Origin: Pseudomonas sp. TCU-HL1 | GTDB taxonomy: Bacteria; Pseudomonadota; Gammaproteobacteria; Pseudomonadales; Pseudomonadaceae | Length of the DNA stretch: 64,000 bases | Reading direction: 5' to 3' | Assembly (NCBI RefSeq): GCF_001708505.1 | Contig: NZ_CP015992.1 | Coordinates: 6,138,001-6,202,000 of the forward strand | Part shown: in pieces, positions 35,584 through 44,388 of the stretch | How the letters are laid out: every line of letters starts with the position of its first letter | How positions within the stretch are numbered: the stretch's first letter is position 1 | Program-made: the position numbers and the translations under genes | The notes under the pieces: generated by a model | Told to the model about the DNA's origin: nothing | The model's database searches: none | What the model saw: only the letters and a program-made list of their open reading frames with translations

Positions 35584-37389
35584 TCAGGCGATTTCGATCA
35601 GGACCTCGCCCGGATTGACGCGGTCGCCCTTGGCCACGTGGATAGCCTTGACGGTGCCGGCGATGGGGGCCTGGACCTCGGTTTCCATCTTCATCGCCTC
35701 GGTGATCAACACAGCCTGACCAGCCTTGACCACGTCGCCTTCCTTAACCAGCACGTCGACGATGTTGCCCGGCATGGTGGTGCTGACGTCGCCCGGCGCG
35801 CTGGCGCTCTTGCGCTTGTTGCCGGCGCCGCCGATGAACTCGTTCAGCGGCTCGAACACCACCTCTTCCGGCATGCCGTCGATGGCGAGGTAGAAGTGAC
35901 GCTTGCCGTCGCTCTTCACGCCAACGCCGGTGATGTCGATGCGGTAGCTCTCGCCATGCACGTCAACCACGAACTCGGTCGGCACGCCTTCACCACCGAC
36001 CGGGGCCGCGCCCTGGCCGTTCGGGATGGGCAGCAGCTCCTCGGGCTTGAGGGTGCCGGCGGCACGCTCTTCGAGGAACTTGCGGCCGATGTCCGGGAAC
36101 ATGGCGAAGGTCAGCACGTCCTCTTCGGACTTGGCCAGGCTGCCGATGTCGGCGCGCAGCTTGTCCAGCTCGGGCTTGATCAGGTCGGCCGGGCGCACGT
36201 CGATGACTTCTTCGTTGCCGATGGCCTGACGGCGCAGCTGCTCGTTGATCTCGCCCGGCGCCTTGCCGTAGCGGCCCTGCAGGTAGAGCTTCACTTCGTT
36301 GGTGATGGTCTTGTAGCGCTCGCCGGCCAGCACGTTGAAGAAGGCCTGGGTACCGACGATCTGCGAGGTCGGGGTCACCAGGGGCGGGAAGCCGAGGTCG
36401 GCACGCACGCGCGGGATTTCTTCCAGCACTTCGGCCATGCGGTTGAGCGCGCCCTGCTCCTTCAGCTGGTTGGCCAGGTTGGAGATCATGCCGCCCGGCA
36501 CCTGGTTGACCTGCACACGGGTATCCACGCCGGTGAATTCGCTTTCGAACTGGTGGTACTTCTTGCGCACGGCGTGGAAGTACATGCCGATTTCCTGGAT
36601 CAGTTCCAGATCCAGGCCAGTGTCATAGGGGGTGTTGCGCAGGGCCGCGACCATGGACTCGGTGCCCGGGTGGCTGGTGCCCCAGGCCATGCTGGAGATG
36701 GCAGTGTCGATGCGGTCGGCGCCGTTCTCCACAGCCTTCAGCTGGCACATGCTGGCCACGCCGGCGGTGTCGTGCGAGTGCACCACCACTTCCAGCGGCA
36801 GGGCGTCCTTCAGGGCTTTCACCAGCTCGCCAGTGGCGTAAGGGGTGAGCAGGCCGGCCATGTCCTTGATGGCGATGGAGTCCACGCCCATGGCGGCCAT
36901 GGTCTTAGCCTGGTTCACGAAGGCGTCGATGGTGTGCACCGGACTGGTGGTGTAGCAGATTGTGCCCTGGGCGTGCTTGCCGGCAGCCTTCACCGCTTCG
37001 ATGGACACGCGCAGGTTACGCACGTCGTTCATCGCGTCGAAGATGCGGAACACGTCGATGCCGTTGACCGCCGCCTTGGCGACGAAGGCGCGTACCACGT
37101 CGTCGCTGTAGTGGCGGTAGCCCAGCAGGTTCTGGCCGCGCAGGAGCATCTGCAGGCGGGTGTTAGGCAGGGCGGCCTTAAGCTTGCGCAGGCGCTCCCA
37201 CGGGTCTTCCTTGAGGAAGCGCACGCAGGCGTCGAAGGTGGCGCCGCCCCAGACTTCCAGCGACCAGTAGCCGACCTTGTCGAGCTTGTCGCAGATTGGA
37301 AGCATGTCTTCGGTGCGCATGCGGGTGGCCAGCAGGGACTGGTGCGCATCGCGCAGGATGGTATCGGTGATCGAAATCTTCTTGCTCAT
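35584..37389 (-). CDS. pycB: Pyruvate carboxylase subunit B (biotin-carrying)
   Basis: Carboxyltransferase subunit that transfers CO2 from biotin to pyruvate, making oxaloacetate. The N-terminal HMGL-like domain opens with ITDTILRDAHQSLLATRMRTEDM and contains LRGQNLLGYRHYSDDVV. The PYC_OADA domain follows, and the C-terminal biotinyl domain carries EAMKMETEV with the biotinylated Lys near residue 567. 601 residues. It overlaps in sequence family with oxaloacetate decarboxylase alpha, but lying 16 bp downstream of the biotin carboxylase subunit it is a two-subunit pyruvate carboxylase as in other pseudomonads. Confidence 0.94.
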   Translation of the reverse strand: MSKKISITDTILRDAHQSLLATRMRTEDMLPICDKLDKVGYWSLEVWGGATFDACVRFLKEDPWERLRKLKAALPNTRLQMLLRGQNLLGYRHYSDDVVRAFVAKAAVNGIDVFRIFDAMNDVRNLRVSIEAVKAAGKHAQGTICYTTSPVHTIDAFVNQAKTMAAMGVDSIAIKDMAGLLTPYATGELVKALKDALPLEVVVHSHDTAGVASMCQLKAVENGADRIDTAISSMAWGTSHPGTESMVAALRNTPYDTGLDLELIQEIGMYFHAVRKKYHQFESEFTGVDTRVQVNQVPGGMISNLANQLKEQGALNRMAEVLEEIPRVRADLGFPPLVTPTSQIVGTQAFFNVLAGERYKTITNEVKLYLQGRYGKAPGEINEQLRRQAIGNEEVIDVRPADLIKPELDKLRADIGSLAKSEEDVLTFAMFPDIGRKFLEERAAGTLKPEELLPIPNGQGAAPVGGEGVPTEFVVDVHGESYRIDITGVGVKSDGKRHFYLAIDGMPEEVVFEPLNEFIGGAGNKRKSASAPGDVSTTMPGNIVDVLVKEGDVVKAGQAVLITEAMKMETEVQAPIAGTVKAIHVAKGDRVNPGEVLIEIA

Positions 37390-37405
37390 GTTCTGAATCC
37401 TTCCC

Positions 37406-38821
37406 CTACAGGCCGGCGTGGGCGGCGATGGCGGTGGCGATGGCGATGGCCAGGTGCGACGGGTTGCGCTTGATCGAGTACTGGGTCAGCTCCGGATGGC
37501 TCTCGACGAAGCTGGTGTTGAACTCGGCGCTGCGGAACTCGGGATTGCGCAGGATTTCCTGGTAGTAGGGCGCGGTGGTCCGCACACCTTGCACGCGCAT
37601 GTCATCAAGGGCGCGCAGGCCGCGGTCCAGCGCCTCTTCCCAGGTCAGTGCCCAGACGATCAGCTTCAGGCACATGGAGTCGTAATACGGCGGAATGGTG
37701 TAGCCGGTGTAGATCGCCGTGTCGGTGCGCACGCCGGGGCCGCCGGGGGCGTAGTAGCGGGTGATCTTGCCGAAGGACGGCAGGAAGTTGTTCTTCGGGT
37801 CCTCGGCATTGATCCGGAACTGCAGGGCGAAGCCACGGTGAATGATGTCGTCCTGCTTGACCGACAGTTCCAGGCCCGAGGCGATGCGGATCTGCTCGCG
37901 GACGATGTCGATGCCGGTGATTTCCTCGGTGATGGTGTGTTCCACCTGCACGCGGGTGTTCATCTCCATGAAGTACACCTCGCCCTCGGCGAGCAGGAAC
38001 TCCACGGTGCCGGCGTTCTCGTAGCCCACGGCCTTGGCCGCGCGCACGGAAAGGTCACCGATGTAGGCGCGCTGCTCGGGGGTGAGCTGCGGGCTCGGTG
38101 CGATTTCGATGAGCTTCTGGTTGCGGCGCTGGATGGAGCAGTCGCGCTCGAACAGGTGCACGGTGTTGCCGAAGGAGTCGGCCAGGATCTGCGCTTCGAT
38201 GTGCTTCGGGTTGACGATGCACTTCTCGAGGAAGACTTCTGCCGAGCCAAAGGCCTTGGTGGCTTCGGAAATCACGCGCGGGTAGGCCTGTTCCAGCTCC
38301 TCGCGGCTGTTGCAGCGGCGGATACCGCGACCACCACCACCGGACGTGGCCTTGAGCATCACCGGGTAGCCAATGCGCTCGGCCTCGCGCAGGGCCTCGT
38401 CGAGGTCGGCGACGTTGCCTTCGGTGCCGGGGGTGACCGGCACGCCGGCCTTGATCATGCTGCGGCGGGCTTCGGTCTTGTCACCCATGCGGCGGATCAC
38501 TTCGGCGCTCGGGCCGATGAACTTGATCCCGCGCTCGGCGCAGATGTCCGCCAGCTCGGCGTTTTCGGAGAGGAAACCGTAGCCCGGGTGCAGGGCGTCG
38601 CAGCCGGTCTCGACCGCCAGGTTCACCAACTTGCGCGGGTTCAGGTACCCGGCCAGCGGGTCGTCACCGATGCTGTGGGCTTCGTCGGCACGCTTGACGT
38701 GCAGGGCGTGCCGGTCGGCATCGGAGTAGATAGCCACCGAGCGGATGCCCATTTCGGCGCAAGCGCGCACGATGCGGACAGCGATCTCACCACGGTTGGC
38801 GATCAGGATTTTCTTGATCAC
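37406..38821 (-). CDS. pycA: Pyruvate carboxylase subunit A (biotin carboxylase)
   Basis: ATP-dependent biotin carboxylase partner of PycB. The chosen start is a GTG at KKILIANRGEIAVRIVRACAEMG, with GAGGG 7 nt upstream, giving 471 residues; the open frame continues upstream without homology and across the promoter. Motifs: ATP-grasp KATSGGGGRGIRRC (about 158-171), EKCIVNPKHIEAQ, EFLLAEGEVYFMEMNTRVQVEHTITE. Divergent from a LysR gene with a shared operator region. Confidence 0.94.
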   Translation of the reverse strand: MIKKILIANRGEIAVRIVRACAEMGIRSVAIYSDADRHALHVKRADEAHSIGDDPLAGYLNPRKLVNLAVETGCDALHPGYGFLSENAELADICAERGIKFIGPSAEVIRRMGDKTEARRSMIKAGVPVTPGTEGNVADLDEALREAERIGYPVMLKATSGGGGRGIRRCNSREELEQAYPRVISEATKAFGSAEVFLEKCIVNPKHIEAQILADSFGNTVHLFERDCSIQRRNQKLIEIAPSPQLTPEQRAYIGDLSVRAAKAVGYENAGTVEFLLAEGEVYFMEMNTRVQVEHTITEEITGIDIVREQIRIASGLELSVKQDDIIHRGFALQFRINAEDPKNNFLPSFGKITRYYAPGGPGVRTDTAIYTGYTIPPYYDSMCLKLIVWALTWEEALDRGLRALDDMRVQGVRTTAPYYQEILRNPEFRSAEFNTSFVESHPELTQYSIKRNPSHLAIAIATAIAAHAGL

Positions 38822-38926
38822 GAGTTTTCCCTCGACCAAGTGAACAGGCGAACGGCTGGGCCGGTCGTTGAGTGACCGCTGATCGTGAAGCGGTCGCGTC
38901 ATTACCCTACGCCGCGGGCGGGAATA

Positions 38927-38950
38927 ACCCCAATCAATAATTATTGGGGT
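38927..38950. promoter_or_regulatory. Candidate LysR operator between pycA and lysR
   Basis: Perfect inverted repeat ACCCCAAT-N8-ATTGGGGT in an AT-rich core, 106 bp from the pycA start and 59 bp from the lysR start. Size and position suit a LysR-type activator site. Confidence 0.65.
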
Positions 38951-39008
38951 ATCCATTAGGATCGGCTTATAGTCAGCCACCCGCCCTCATCCCACGAGAT
39001 CAAAATCG

Positions 39009-39971
39009 ATGCGCAAGACCCTGCTGCGCATGACCCTGCGCCAGCTCCAGGTGTTCCGAGCCGTGTTCGAAAGCCGCTCCTACAGCCGCGCGGCCGAAGA
39101 AATGGCACTGACCCAACCGGCTGTCAGTCTGCAGATTCGCCAGCTCGAGGAGCTGGTGGGCCAGCCGCTGTTCGAGTACGTCGGCAAGAAGCTCTACGTG
39201 ACCGACGCCGCCGAAGCGCTGATGCGCGCCAGCAGCGACATCTTCCAGCGCCTGGCCAGCCTCGACATGCAGCTCTCTGACTTGCAGGGTTCGCTGCAGG
39301 GCCAGCTGAACCTGGCGGTGGAGTCGAGCGCCAAGTACTTCGTGCCACACCTGTTCGCAGCCTTCCGCGAGCATCACCCGGACGTTAGCCTGCATCTGGT
39401 GGTGACCAACCGGGCCCAGGTGATCAAGCGCCTTTCGGACAACCGCGACGACCTGGTGATCATGTCCCTGGTGCCCCAGGACATGGCCCTGGAATTCCTG
39501 CCCTTCCTGAACAACCCCATCGTTGCCGTGGCGCCGCCGCACCACCCGCTGTGCAATGCCGCGAAGCTGACTCTGAAGGATCTGGAGCTCTACACGCTGC
39601 TGGTGCGCGAGGCCGGCTCGGGCACCCGCAAGGCGTGCGAGGAGTACTTCCAGCAGAAGCGCGCGCATTTCGCCCAGACCATGGAAGTGGCCTCGCTGGA
39701 TGCGCAGAAGGAATGCGTGGTGGCCGACCTCGGCATCGCCCTGATCCCGCGACACGCGGTGAGCCTGGAGCTGGCGACCGGGCTGCTTCGGGAGCTGCCG
39801 GTAGAGGAATTGCCGCTGTACCGCAGTTGGTGCGCCGTGCACGCCAAGGGCAAGCGGCTGTCGCCGGTCGCCCAGGCGTTTCTAGGCTTTATCCGCGAAG
39901 AACGCGCACAGATCAGTGCACTTTCCCACCGCTTTTCCGGCGCGCTGCCTTTGACGACAACAGGTAGTTAG
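39009..39971 (+). CDS. LysR-family regulator, probable control of pycAB
   Basis: 320 residues. HTH at about 10-65: LRQLQVFRAVFESRSYSRAAEEMALTQPAVSLQIRQLEELVGQPLFEYVGKKLYVT, of the CbbR-like branch. The effector domain includes LNLAVESSAKYFVPHLFAAFREHHPDVSLHL and REAGSGTRKACEEYF. Start at MRKTLLRMTLRQ; the internal Met at residue 8 is an alternative. Divergent from pycA, so it probably adjusts anaplerosis in response to a metabolite. Its 3' end overlaps a convergent small gene by 59 bp. Confidence 0.9.
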   Translation: MRKTLLRMTLRQLQVFRAVFESRSYSRAAEEMALTQPAVSLQIRQLEELVGQPLFEYVGKKLYVTDAAEALMRASSDIFQRLASLDMQLSDLQGSLQGQLNLAVESSAKYFVPHLFAAFREHHPDVSLHLVVTNRAQVIKRLSDNRDDLVIMSLVPQDMALEFLPFLNNPIVAVAPPHHPLCNAAKLTLKDLELYTLLVREAGSGTRKACEEYFQQKRAHFAQTMEVASLDAQKECVVADLGIALIPRHAVSLELATGLLRELPVEELPLYRSWCAVHAKGKRLSPVAQAFLGFIREERAQISALSHRFSGALPLTTTGS

Positions 39972-40134
39972 CCGCAATCAATTCGGGGTAGGGATAGTCC
40001 GAACATTCCATCTGCAGGCGGCGTTGCTCGCAGTGGTCTTCGATGGCGCGACGGAACTGCATACGCCGCTGGTCCTCCAGTTTGCGCCGGGTCTTGCTGT
40101 CCAGATGGGCGGATTCATCGTGAAAGCGTTGCAT
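39913..40134 (-). CDS. Small basic protein, PA3496-like
   Basis: 73-residue protein rich in Arg and Glu (KTRRKLEDQRRMQFRRAIEDHCEQRRLQMECSDYPYPEL), mostly helical, no signal. It recalls the short PA3496-type family of pseudomonads, but I am not certain of the match. GGGAGAG lies 5 nt before the ATG, supporting translation. It overlaps the 3' end of the convergent LysR gene. Function unknown. Confidence 0.65.
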   Translation of the reverse strand: MQRFHDESAHLDSKTRRKLEDQRRMQFRRAIEDHCEQRRLQMECSDYPYPELIAANYLLSSKAARRKSGGKVH

Positions 40135-40325
40135 GGCATCTCTCCCTGGGTGGGGTTCGGAAGCAGGCTGGTAGGCGCAGGATCGCCCGCACCTGTGAAG
40201 CTTTCGCGAAGGCTCGGTGAATCTGGGGTGAAGCGAAGGTTTCAGGCTATCGGCGCGATAGCTGGACAGACCGTCGCGGCGGGACTTTGCTCAGCAGTTA
40301 ACGGGCAACGTCGCTGGAGGACGCC

Positions 40326-40700
40326 ATGAGCAATGCCGTCGAGTTCTTCCAACGCTTTCCGATCCAACGGGTGCGCGCCAGCATCCTCGATGACGTACTG
40401 GCCAGCGAACGCCAACGGCTGGTGCTGCTCTACCTCTGGCAGGACGACTGCCCGCTCTGCGACGTGGCCAAGCACGATTTGCTGCGCACCCAGACGCGCT
40501 GCCAATGGCCCCAGGTGCGCTGGCTGCACGACGAAGTGGAAGAAGACCCGGCCCTGGCCGTGCGCTTCGGCCTGCACGGGGTGCCGACCTTCATTGCGCT
40601 GTACCACGGCCGACCGCTGGGGCGGATTACCAGTTGGCCGGGCAGCGGGCCTTTCATCGATGCTATAGAGCGGCTTCTAGTCCGCCAGGGGCTGGCCTGA
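40326..40700 (+). CDS. Thioredoxin-family protein
   Basis: 124-residue thioredoxin-fold protein with an atypical active site CPLC in YLWQDDCPLCDVAKHDLL (Cys at about 40 and 43) and a cis-Pro loop GVPTFIALYHGRPLG. No signal peptide, so probably a cytoplasmic reductant or redox partner. AGCGTC-type weak upstream region with GGAGGA 4 nt before the ATG. Convergent with the FAD oxidase gene. Confidence 0.82.
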   Translation: MSNAVEFFQRFPIQRVRASILDDVLASERQRLVLLYLWQDDCPLCDVAKHDLLRTQTRCQWPQVRWLHDEVEEDPALAVRFGLHGVPTFIALYHGRPLGRITSWPGSGPFIDAIERLLVRQGLA

Positions 40701-40717
40701 ACGGCCAGCCGCGAACC

Positions 40718-42004
40718 TCAGAGCAGGGCGTCCAGCAGCCTGTACCAGGCGATCCCCGCACCCAGGTAGAAGCGCTGCAGGCCATGGAAAGGAATCGGCC
40801 TGATGCGCGTCACCGGGAAGGGAAACCCTTCGCCGCGCCCTGACAAGCGCGCCGCAAGGTGTCGTCCCAAGGCGGTGGAAAGGGCCACCCCCCGACCGTT
40901 GTAGCCAAGCAGGATGCTGACACCCGGGGCCGGCTCATGCACATGGGGCAGGAAGTCCTGGGTCAGTGCCACCCGGCCGCTCCAGCGATATTCGATGGGT
41001 ACGCCCGCCAGCTGCGGGAACAGGCTCCCCAGGGAGCGCTCCAACAGCGCCCAATCAGCCTGGCGACTCGGCTCGACGAATGGCCCCCTCCCGCCGAGCA
41101 GCAGGCGTCCCTGGGCATCCTTGCGGAAGTACAGCAGCAGGCGACGCGCATCCGAACAGACCTCTCCCCCCGGCAGGATCGATTCGCGCAGCTCCGGCGA
41201 CAAGGGCCGTGTGGCGATGATGAAGCTGTTGGCGGCGATCACCGTCTGGCGCAGGCCGGGCCAGAGATCGTCGGTGTAGCCGTCGGTGGCCAGCACCACC
41301 CGCTCGGCGCGCGCCTTGAAGCCCTGGGCGGTGGTCAGGCACCAGCCGGAACCCTCGCGTGCGAGGCCGGTCACCCGGCTGTGCCCATGGATGCAGGCAC
41401 CCCGGGCCGTGGCCACGCGCGCCAGCCCGCGCGCATAGCTGAGGGGTTGCAGGCTGCCCGCCCGGGGATCGACCCAGGCCCCCAGGTAGTTGGAGCTGCC
41501 GATTCGCCTAGCGACAGCGGCCTGGTCCAGCAACTCCACCGCCACGCCCTGCCGCCGCCACTGTTCGGCGCGACGCTCGATGCCGCGTAGCGCGGCCTTT
41601 GAGGCGGCTGGCTGGACCCAGCCATTACGGCTGGCGTCGCAGTCGATGCCATGCCGCCCGATCAGGTCGAACACCTCGTCCGCCGCGTTGCCAACCACTT
41701 CGATCAGCGCGTCGCCGCGCTCGCCGCCGAACTGCTTGCGCAGCTCATCGGGGTCGTACTTCAGTCCGGGAATCACCTGCCCGCCGTTGCGTCCGGACGC
41801 GCCCCAGCCGGGCTCTCCGGCATCCAGCACGCAAACCCGCGTACCGCCGGCGGCCAGGTGCAATGCTGTCGACAGCCCCGTATAGCCGGCACCGACAATG
41901 GCGACATCGACCTGCTTGTCCTCCGCCAGGGCCGGGGTCGCCGGGCCGGCGGGCGCGGTGGCCGCCCAGAGGGAAGCCGGCAGCGACAGCTGCGGCGCAT
42001 TCAT
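40718..42004 (-). CDS. FAD-dependent amine/amino-acid oxidase (DAO/PuuB type)
   Basis: Flavoenzyme of the D-amino-acid oxidase / gamma-glutamylputrescine oxidase family. The Rossmann motif VDVAIVGAGYTGLSTALHLAAGG starts near residue 33; GEPGWGASGRNGGQVIPG is a hallmark of PuuB/OrdL-like oxidases, and the C-terminal VSILLGYNGRGVALSTALGRHLAA is the second FAD contact. 428 residues. It overlaps the ABC ATPase gene by 4 bp, so it is translationally coupled to the uptake system: the imported substrate is probably its amine or amino-acid substrate. Confidence 0.87.
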   Translation of the reverse strand: MNAPQLSLPASLWAATAPAGPATPALAEDKQVDVAIVGAGYTGLSTALHLAAGGTRVCVLDAGEPGWGASGRNGGQVIPGLKYDPDELRKQFGGERGDALIEVVGNAADEVFDLIGRHGIDCDASRNGWVQPAASKAALRGIERRAEQWRRQGVAVELLDQAAVARRIGSSNYLGAWVDPRAGSLQPLSYARGLARVATARGACIHGHSRVTGLAREGSGWCLTTAQGFKARAERVVLATDGYTDDLWPGLRQTVIAANSFIIATRPLSPELRESILPGGEVCSDARRLLLYFRKDAQGRLLLGGRGPFVEPSRQADWALLERSLGSLFPQLAGVPIEYRWSGRVALTQDFLPHVHEPAPGVSILLGYNGRGVALSTALGRHLAARLSGRGEGFPFPVTRIRPIPFHGLQRFYLGAGIAWYRLLDALL

Positions 42005-42744
42005 GCAGGCACCCCGCTGTGGTTCAGCAGGCGCTTGAGGAATTCCTGGGTGCGCGGCTGCTTCGGCGCCCCCAGCACGTCATGGGAGGTCCCTTCTTCG
42101 ATAATCCTGCCGCCGTAGAGGAAACAGACCTTGTCGGCCACCTCGCGGGCGAACCCCATCTCGTGGGTGACCACCACCATGGTCATGCCCTCATCGGCCA
42201 GTCGGCGCATCACCGCTAGGACCTCACCCACCAGTTCGGGGTCCAGGGCCGAGGTGGGCTCGTCGAAGAGAATCGCCCTGGGCCGCATGGCCAGGGCGCG
42301 GGCAATGGCCACGCGCTGCTGCTGGCCACCGGAAAGTTCGTCCGGGTAAGCATCCATGCGATGCGACAGGCCGACCTTTTCCAGCAGGGCACCTGCGTGT
42401 TCACGGGCCGCGCGGGGGTTTTCCTTCTTCACGTAGACGGGCCCTTCCATGACGTTCTCAAGGGCCGTGCGATGGGGAAACAGGTTGAAGCGCTGGAACA
42501 CCATCGCCACCTGGGTGCGAATCTCGTGAATGGTCCTGGACTGGCGATCGACACGCTCGGAGGAAACCAGGACATCGCCCCGGTCATAGGTCTCCAGGCC
42601 ATTGATGCAGCGCAGCAGCGTGGACTTGCCGGAGCCGGAGGGACCGATCAGGCAAACCACCTCCCCGCTCCTTACTTCGAGATCGATGCCTTCAAGCACA
42701 TTGAGGCTGCCGAAGCTCTTGTGAACGCCCTTGATCTCGATCAT
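42001..42744 (-). CDS. Polar amino-acid ABC transporter ATPase
   Basis: GlnQ/HisP-type ATPase of about 247 residues. Walker A GPSGSGKSTLLRC (about 34-46), Q-loop VFQRFNLFPHRTALENV, signature LSGGQQQRVAIARALAM, Walker B AILFDEPTSALDPELVGEV, and VVTHEMGFAREVADKVCFLYGG. Start at MIEIKGVHKSFG; the much longer open frame upstream is a different frame across the permease gene. ATGA overlaps join it to both neighbours. Confidence 0.93.
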   Translation of the reverse strand: MIEIKGVHKSFGSLNVLEGIDLEVRSGEVVCLIGPSGSGKSTLLRCINGLETYDRGDVLVSSERVDRQSRTIHEIRTQVAMVFQRFNLFPHRTALENVMEGPVYVKKENPRAAREHAGALLEKVGLSHRMDAYPDELSGGQQQRVAIARALAMRPRAILFDEPTSALDPELVGEVLAVMRRLADEGMTMVVVTHEMGFAREVADKVCFLYGGRIIEEGTSHDVLGAPKQPRTQEFLKRLLNHSGVPA

Positions 42745-43397
42745 GCCTTTTTCCTCATGCCGATCCGCGCCTCGAGGCGACGCAGTGCGAAAGACAGCGG
42801 CAGGCTCAGCGCCAGGTAGAGCAGAGCCACCAGGGTGTAGACGGTCATGTTCTCGAAGGTGGAGGAAGCGATCAGTTGGCCGGCGCGGGTCATCTCCGCC
42901 ACCGTGATGGTGGAGACCAGGGACGAGTCCTTGAGCATCATCACCAGGGTGTTGCCATAGGGCGGCAGGGCGATGCGGAAGGCCTGCGGCAGCACTACCC
43001 GGCGCATTACCATGGCGCCGCGCATGCCGAGGGATTCGGCCGCCTCGATCTGCCCCTGGTGAATGGCCTGGATGCCGGCGCGGAAGTTCTCCGCCTGATA
43101 GGCGGAGTAGGCGATACCCAGGCCGATGACGCCTGCCTGCAAAGCTGTCAGTTGGATGCCGAAGTCCGGCAGCACGAAGTAGATGTAGAAGAGCTGCACG
43201 ATGATCGGCAGGCCGCGGATGATATTGACCAGGCCGATGGCGAACATCGAGATGGTGCGAACCTTCGACACCATCATCAGGGCAAAGACCAGGCCGATCA
43301 GTGAACTGAGCAGGAAGGACCCGGCCGTGACCTGCAGCGTGACCACCGCCCCTTTCAGGAGAATGGGGAGGAAGTCCAGGGCGTTCTGGAAAAACAT
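42741..43397 (-). CDS. Polar amino-acid ABC transporter permease
   Basis: HisM/GlnP-type permease, 218 residues with about five membrane segments (FLPILLKGAVVTLQVTAGSFLLSSLIGLVFALM at the N-terminus) and the EAA loop AAESLGMRGAMVMRRVVLPQAFRIALPP. Single permease, so the transporter is probably a homodimer. It lies 60 bp after the binding-protein gene and overlaps the ATPase gene. Confidence 0.92.
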   Translation of the reverse strand: MFFQNALDFLPILLKGAVVTLQVTAGSFLLSSLIGLVFALMMVSKVRTISMFAIGLVNIIRGLPIIVQLFYIYFVLPDFGIQLTALQAGVIGLGIAYSAYQAENFRAGIQAIHQGQIEAAESLGMRGAMVMRRVVLPQAFRIALPPYGNTLVMMLKDSSLVSTITVAEMTRAGQLIASSTFENMTVYTLVALLYLALSLPLSFALRRLEARIGMRKKA

Positions 43398-43457
43398 GGG
43401 AATACCCGAGGAAGGAGTTCAGGGAAGGCCCGCCGCGCGGGACGGGCCGCGCGGGGC

Positions 43458-44216
43458 TCAGTTGAGCTTCCACTTCTCGATGATGCGGTCGAGGGTGCCA
43501 TCGGCCTTGATGGCGGCGATGCCCTTGTTGACCTGCTCCAGCGTCGTCGGCTCACCCTTGCGCAGGATCAGGCAGACCTCGCCCATGATCACCGGCTGGT
43601 AGCTGTCCACCAGACGTACCTTGTCGTGGGAGCCCTGGGCCATCTGGTAGGCAAGGATCGGGCGGTCGGCGAAACCAGCCTTGATTCGGCCCAGGGCCAG
43701 GTCGCGCATCAGGTCGGCGATGGAGTCGTAGCCACGCACTTCCTTGAAGATGCCGCGCTTGTTCAGTTCGTCAATGAACACGGTGCCCACCTGGGCGCCC
43801 ACCACCTCGCCCTGGAGGTCTTCCATGCGGGTATAGGCTGTGCTGTCGTCCGCACGGACGATCAGGCCCTCGCCATAGCGGAACACCGGATCGGAGTACT
43901 GCACCACCTTCTCCCGCGCCGGGGTGCGCAGCATGGCGGCGGAGATCAGGTCGATCTTCTTCACCGTCAGCGAAGGAATCAGCGCAGCGAAGGTAGTCTG
44001 CTGGATTTCCACCTCGAAGCCACCGGCCTTGGCCACCGCCTGGGCGGCGTCGACCATCATGCCCTGGATGCTCTGACTCTTGACGTCGAGGAACGTGAAA
44101 GGAACGCCGGTAGCAGTAGCGCCGACCTTGAAGGTTTCGGCACTGGCGCCGAGGGATGCCGTGAGGCCGGCCACGAGGGCGCAGGCGCAGGTGAAGAGAC
44201 GGAAGCGAGGATGCAT
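43458..44216 (-). CDS. Periplasmic amino-acid-binding protein
   Basis: Family 3 solute-binding protein of about 252 residues. Signal peptide FRLFTCACALVAGLTASLGASA-ETFKVG, cleavage near residue 25. Family section VGATATGVPFTFLDVKSQSIQGMMVDAAQAVAKAGGFEVE and YSDPVFRYGEGLIVRADDS. First gene of the four-gene transporter/oxidase operon, divergent from an IclR regulator. Start MHPRFRLF preferred; upstream in-frame codons cross the AT-rich promoter region. Confidence 0.9.
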   Translation of the reverse strand: MHPRFRLFTCACALVAGLTASLGASAETFKVGATATGVPFTFLDVKSQSIQGMMVDAAQAVAKAGGFEVEIQQTTFAALIPSLTVKKIDLISAAMLRTPAREKVVQYSDPVFRYGEGLIVRADDSTAYTRMEDLQGEVVGAQVGTVFIDELNKRGIFKEVRGYDSIADLMRDLALGRIKAGFADRPILAYQMAQGSHDKVRLVDSYQPVIMGEVCLILRKGEPTTLEQVNKGIAAIKADGTLDRIIEKWKLN

Positions 44217-44336
44217 GGCGGATCTCCCATTGGACGCTGCTTGTTGTCGTTGTGCGCTATGGATTGCCTCGTTGGTATCGGCAGGAGGCTTTCGACCGAA
44301 TATAAACAATTTACAAAAATCGTAAAGAGATTTATA

Positions 44337-44355
44337 AATATCGTATATCGATATT
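44337..44355. promoter_or_regulatory. Candidate IclR operator
   Basis: Inverted repeat AATATCG-N5-CGATATT in a strikingly AT-rich 80-bp stretch, 34 bp before the iclR start and about 120 bp before the binding-protein gene. Confidence 0.6.
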
Positions 44356-44388
44356 CAAAGCATAAAAACACTCAAAGAGAGACAGGCC

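Noticed and set aside
44337..44355. AT-rich palindrome considered as a replication or integration site
   Set aside because: Its position between a divergent IclR gene and its likely target operon is explained by an operator; no DnaA boxes or att-like repeats seen.
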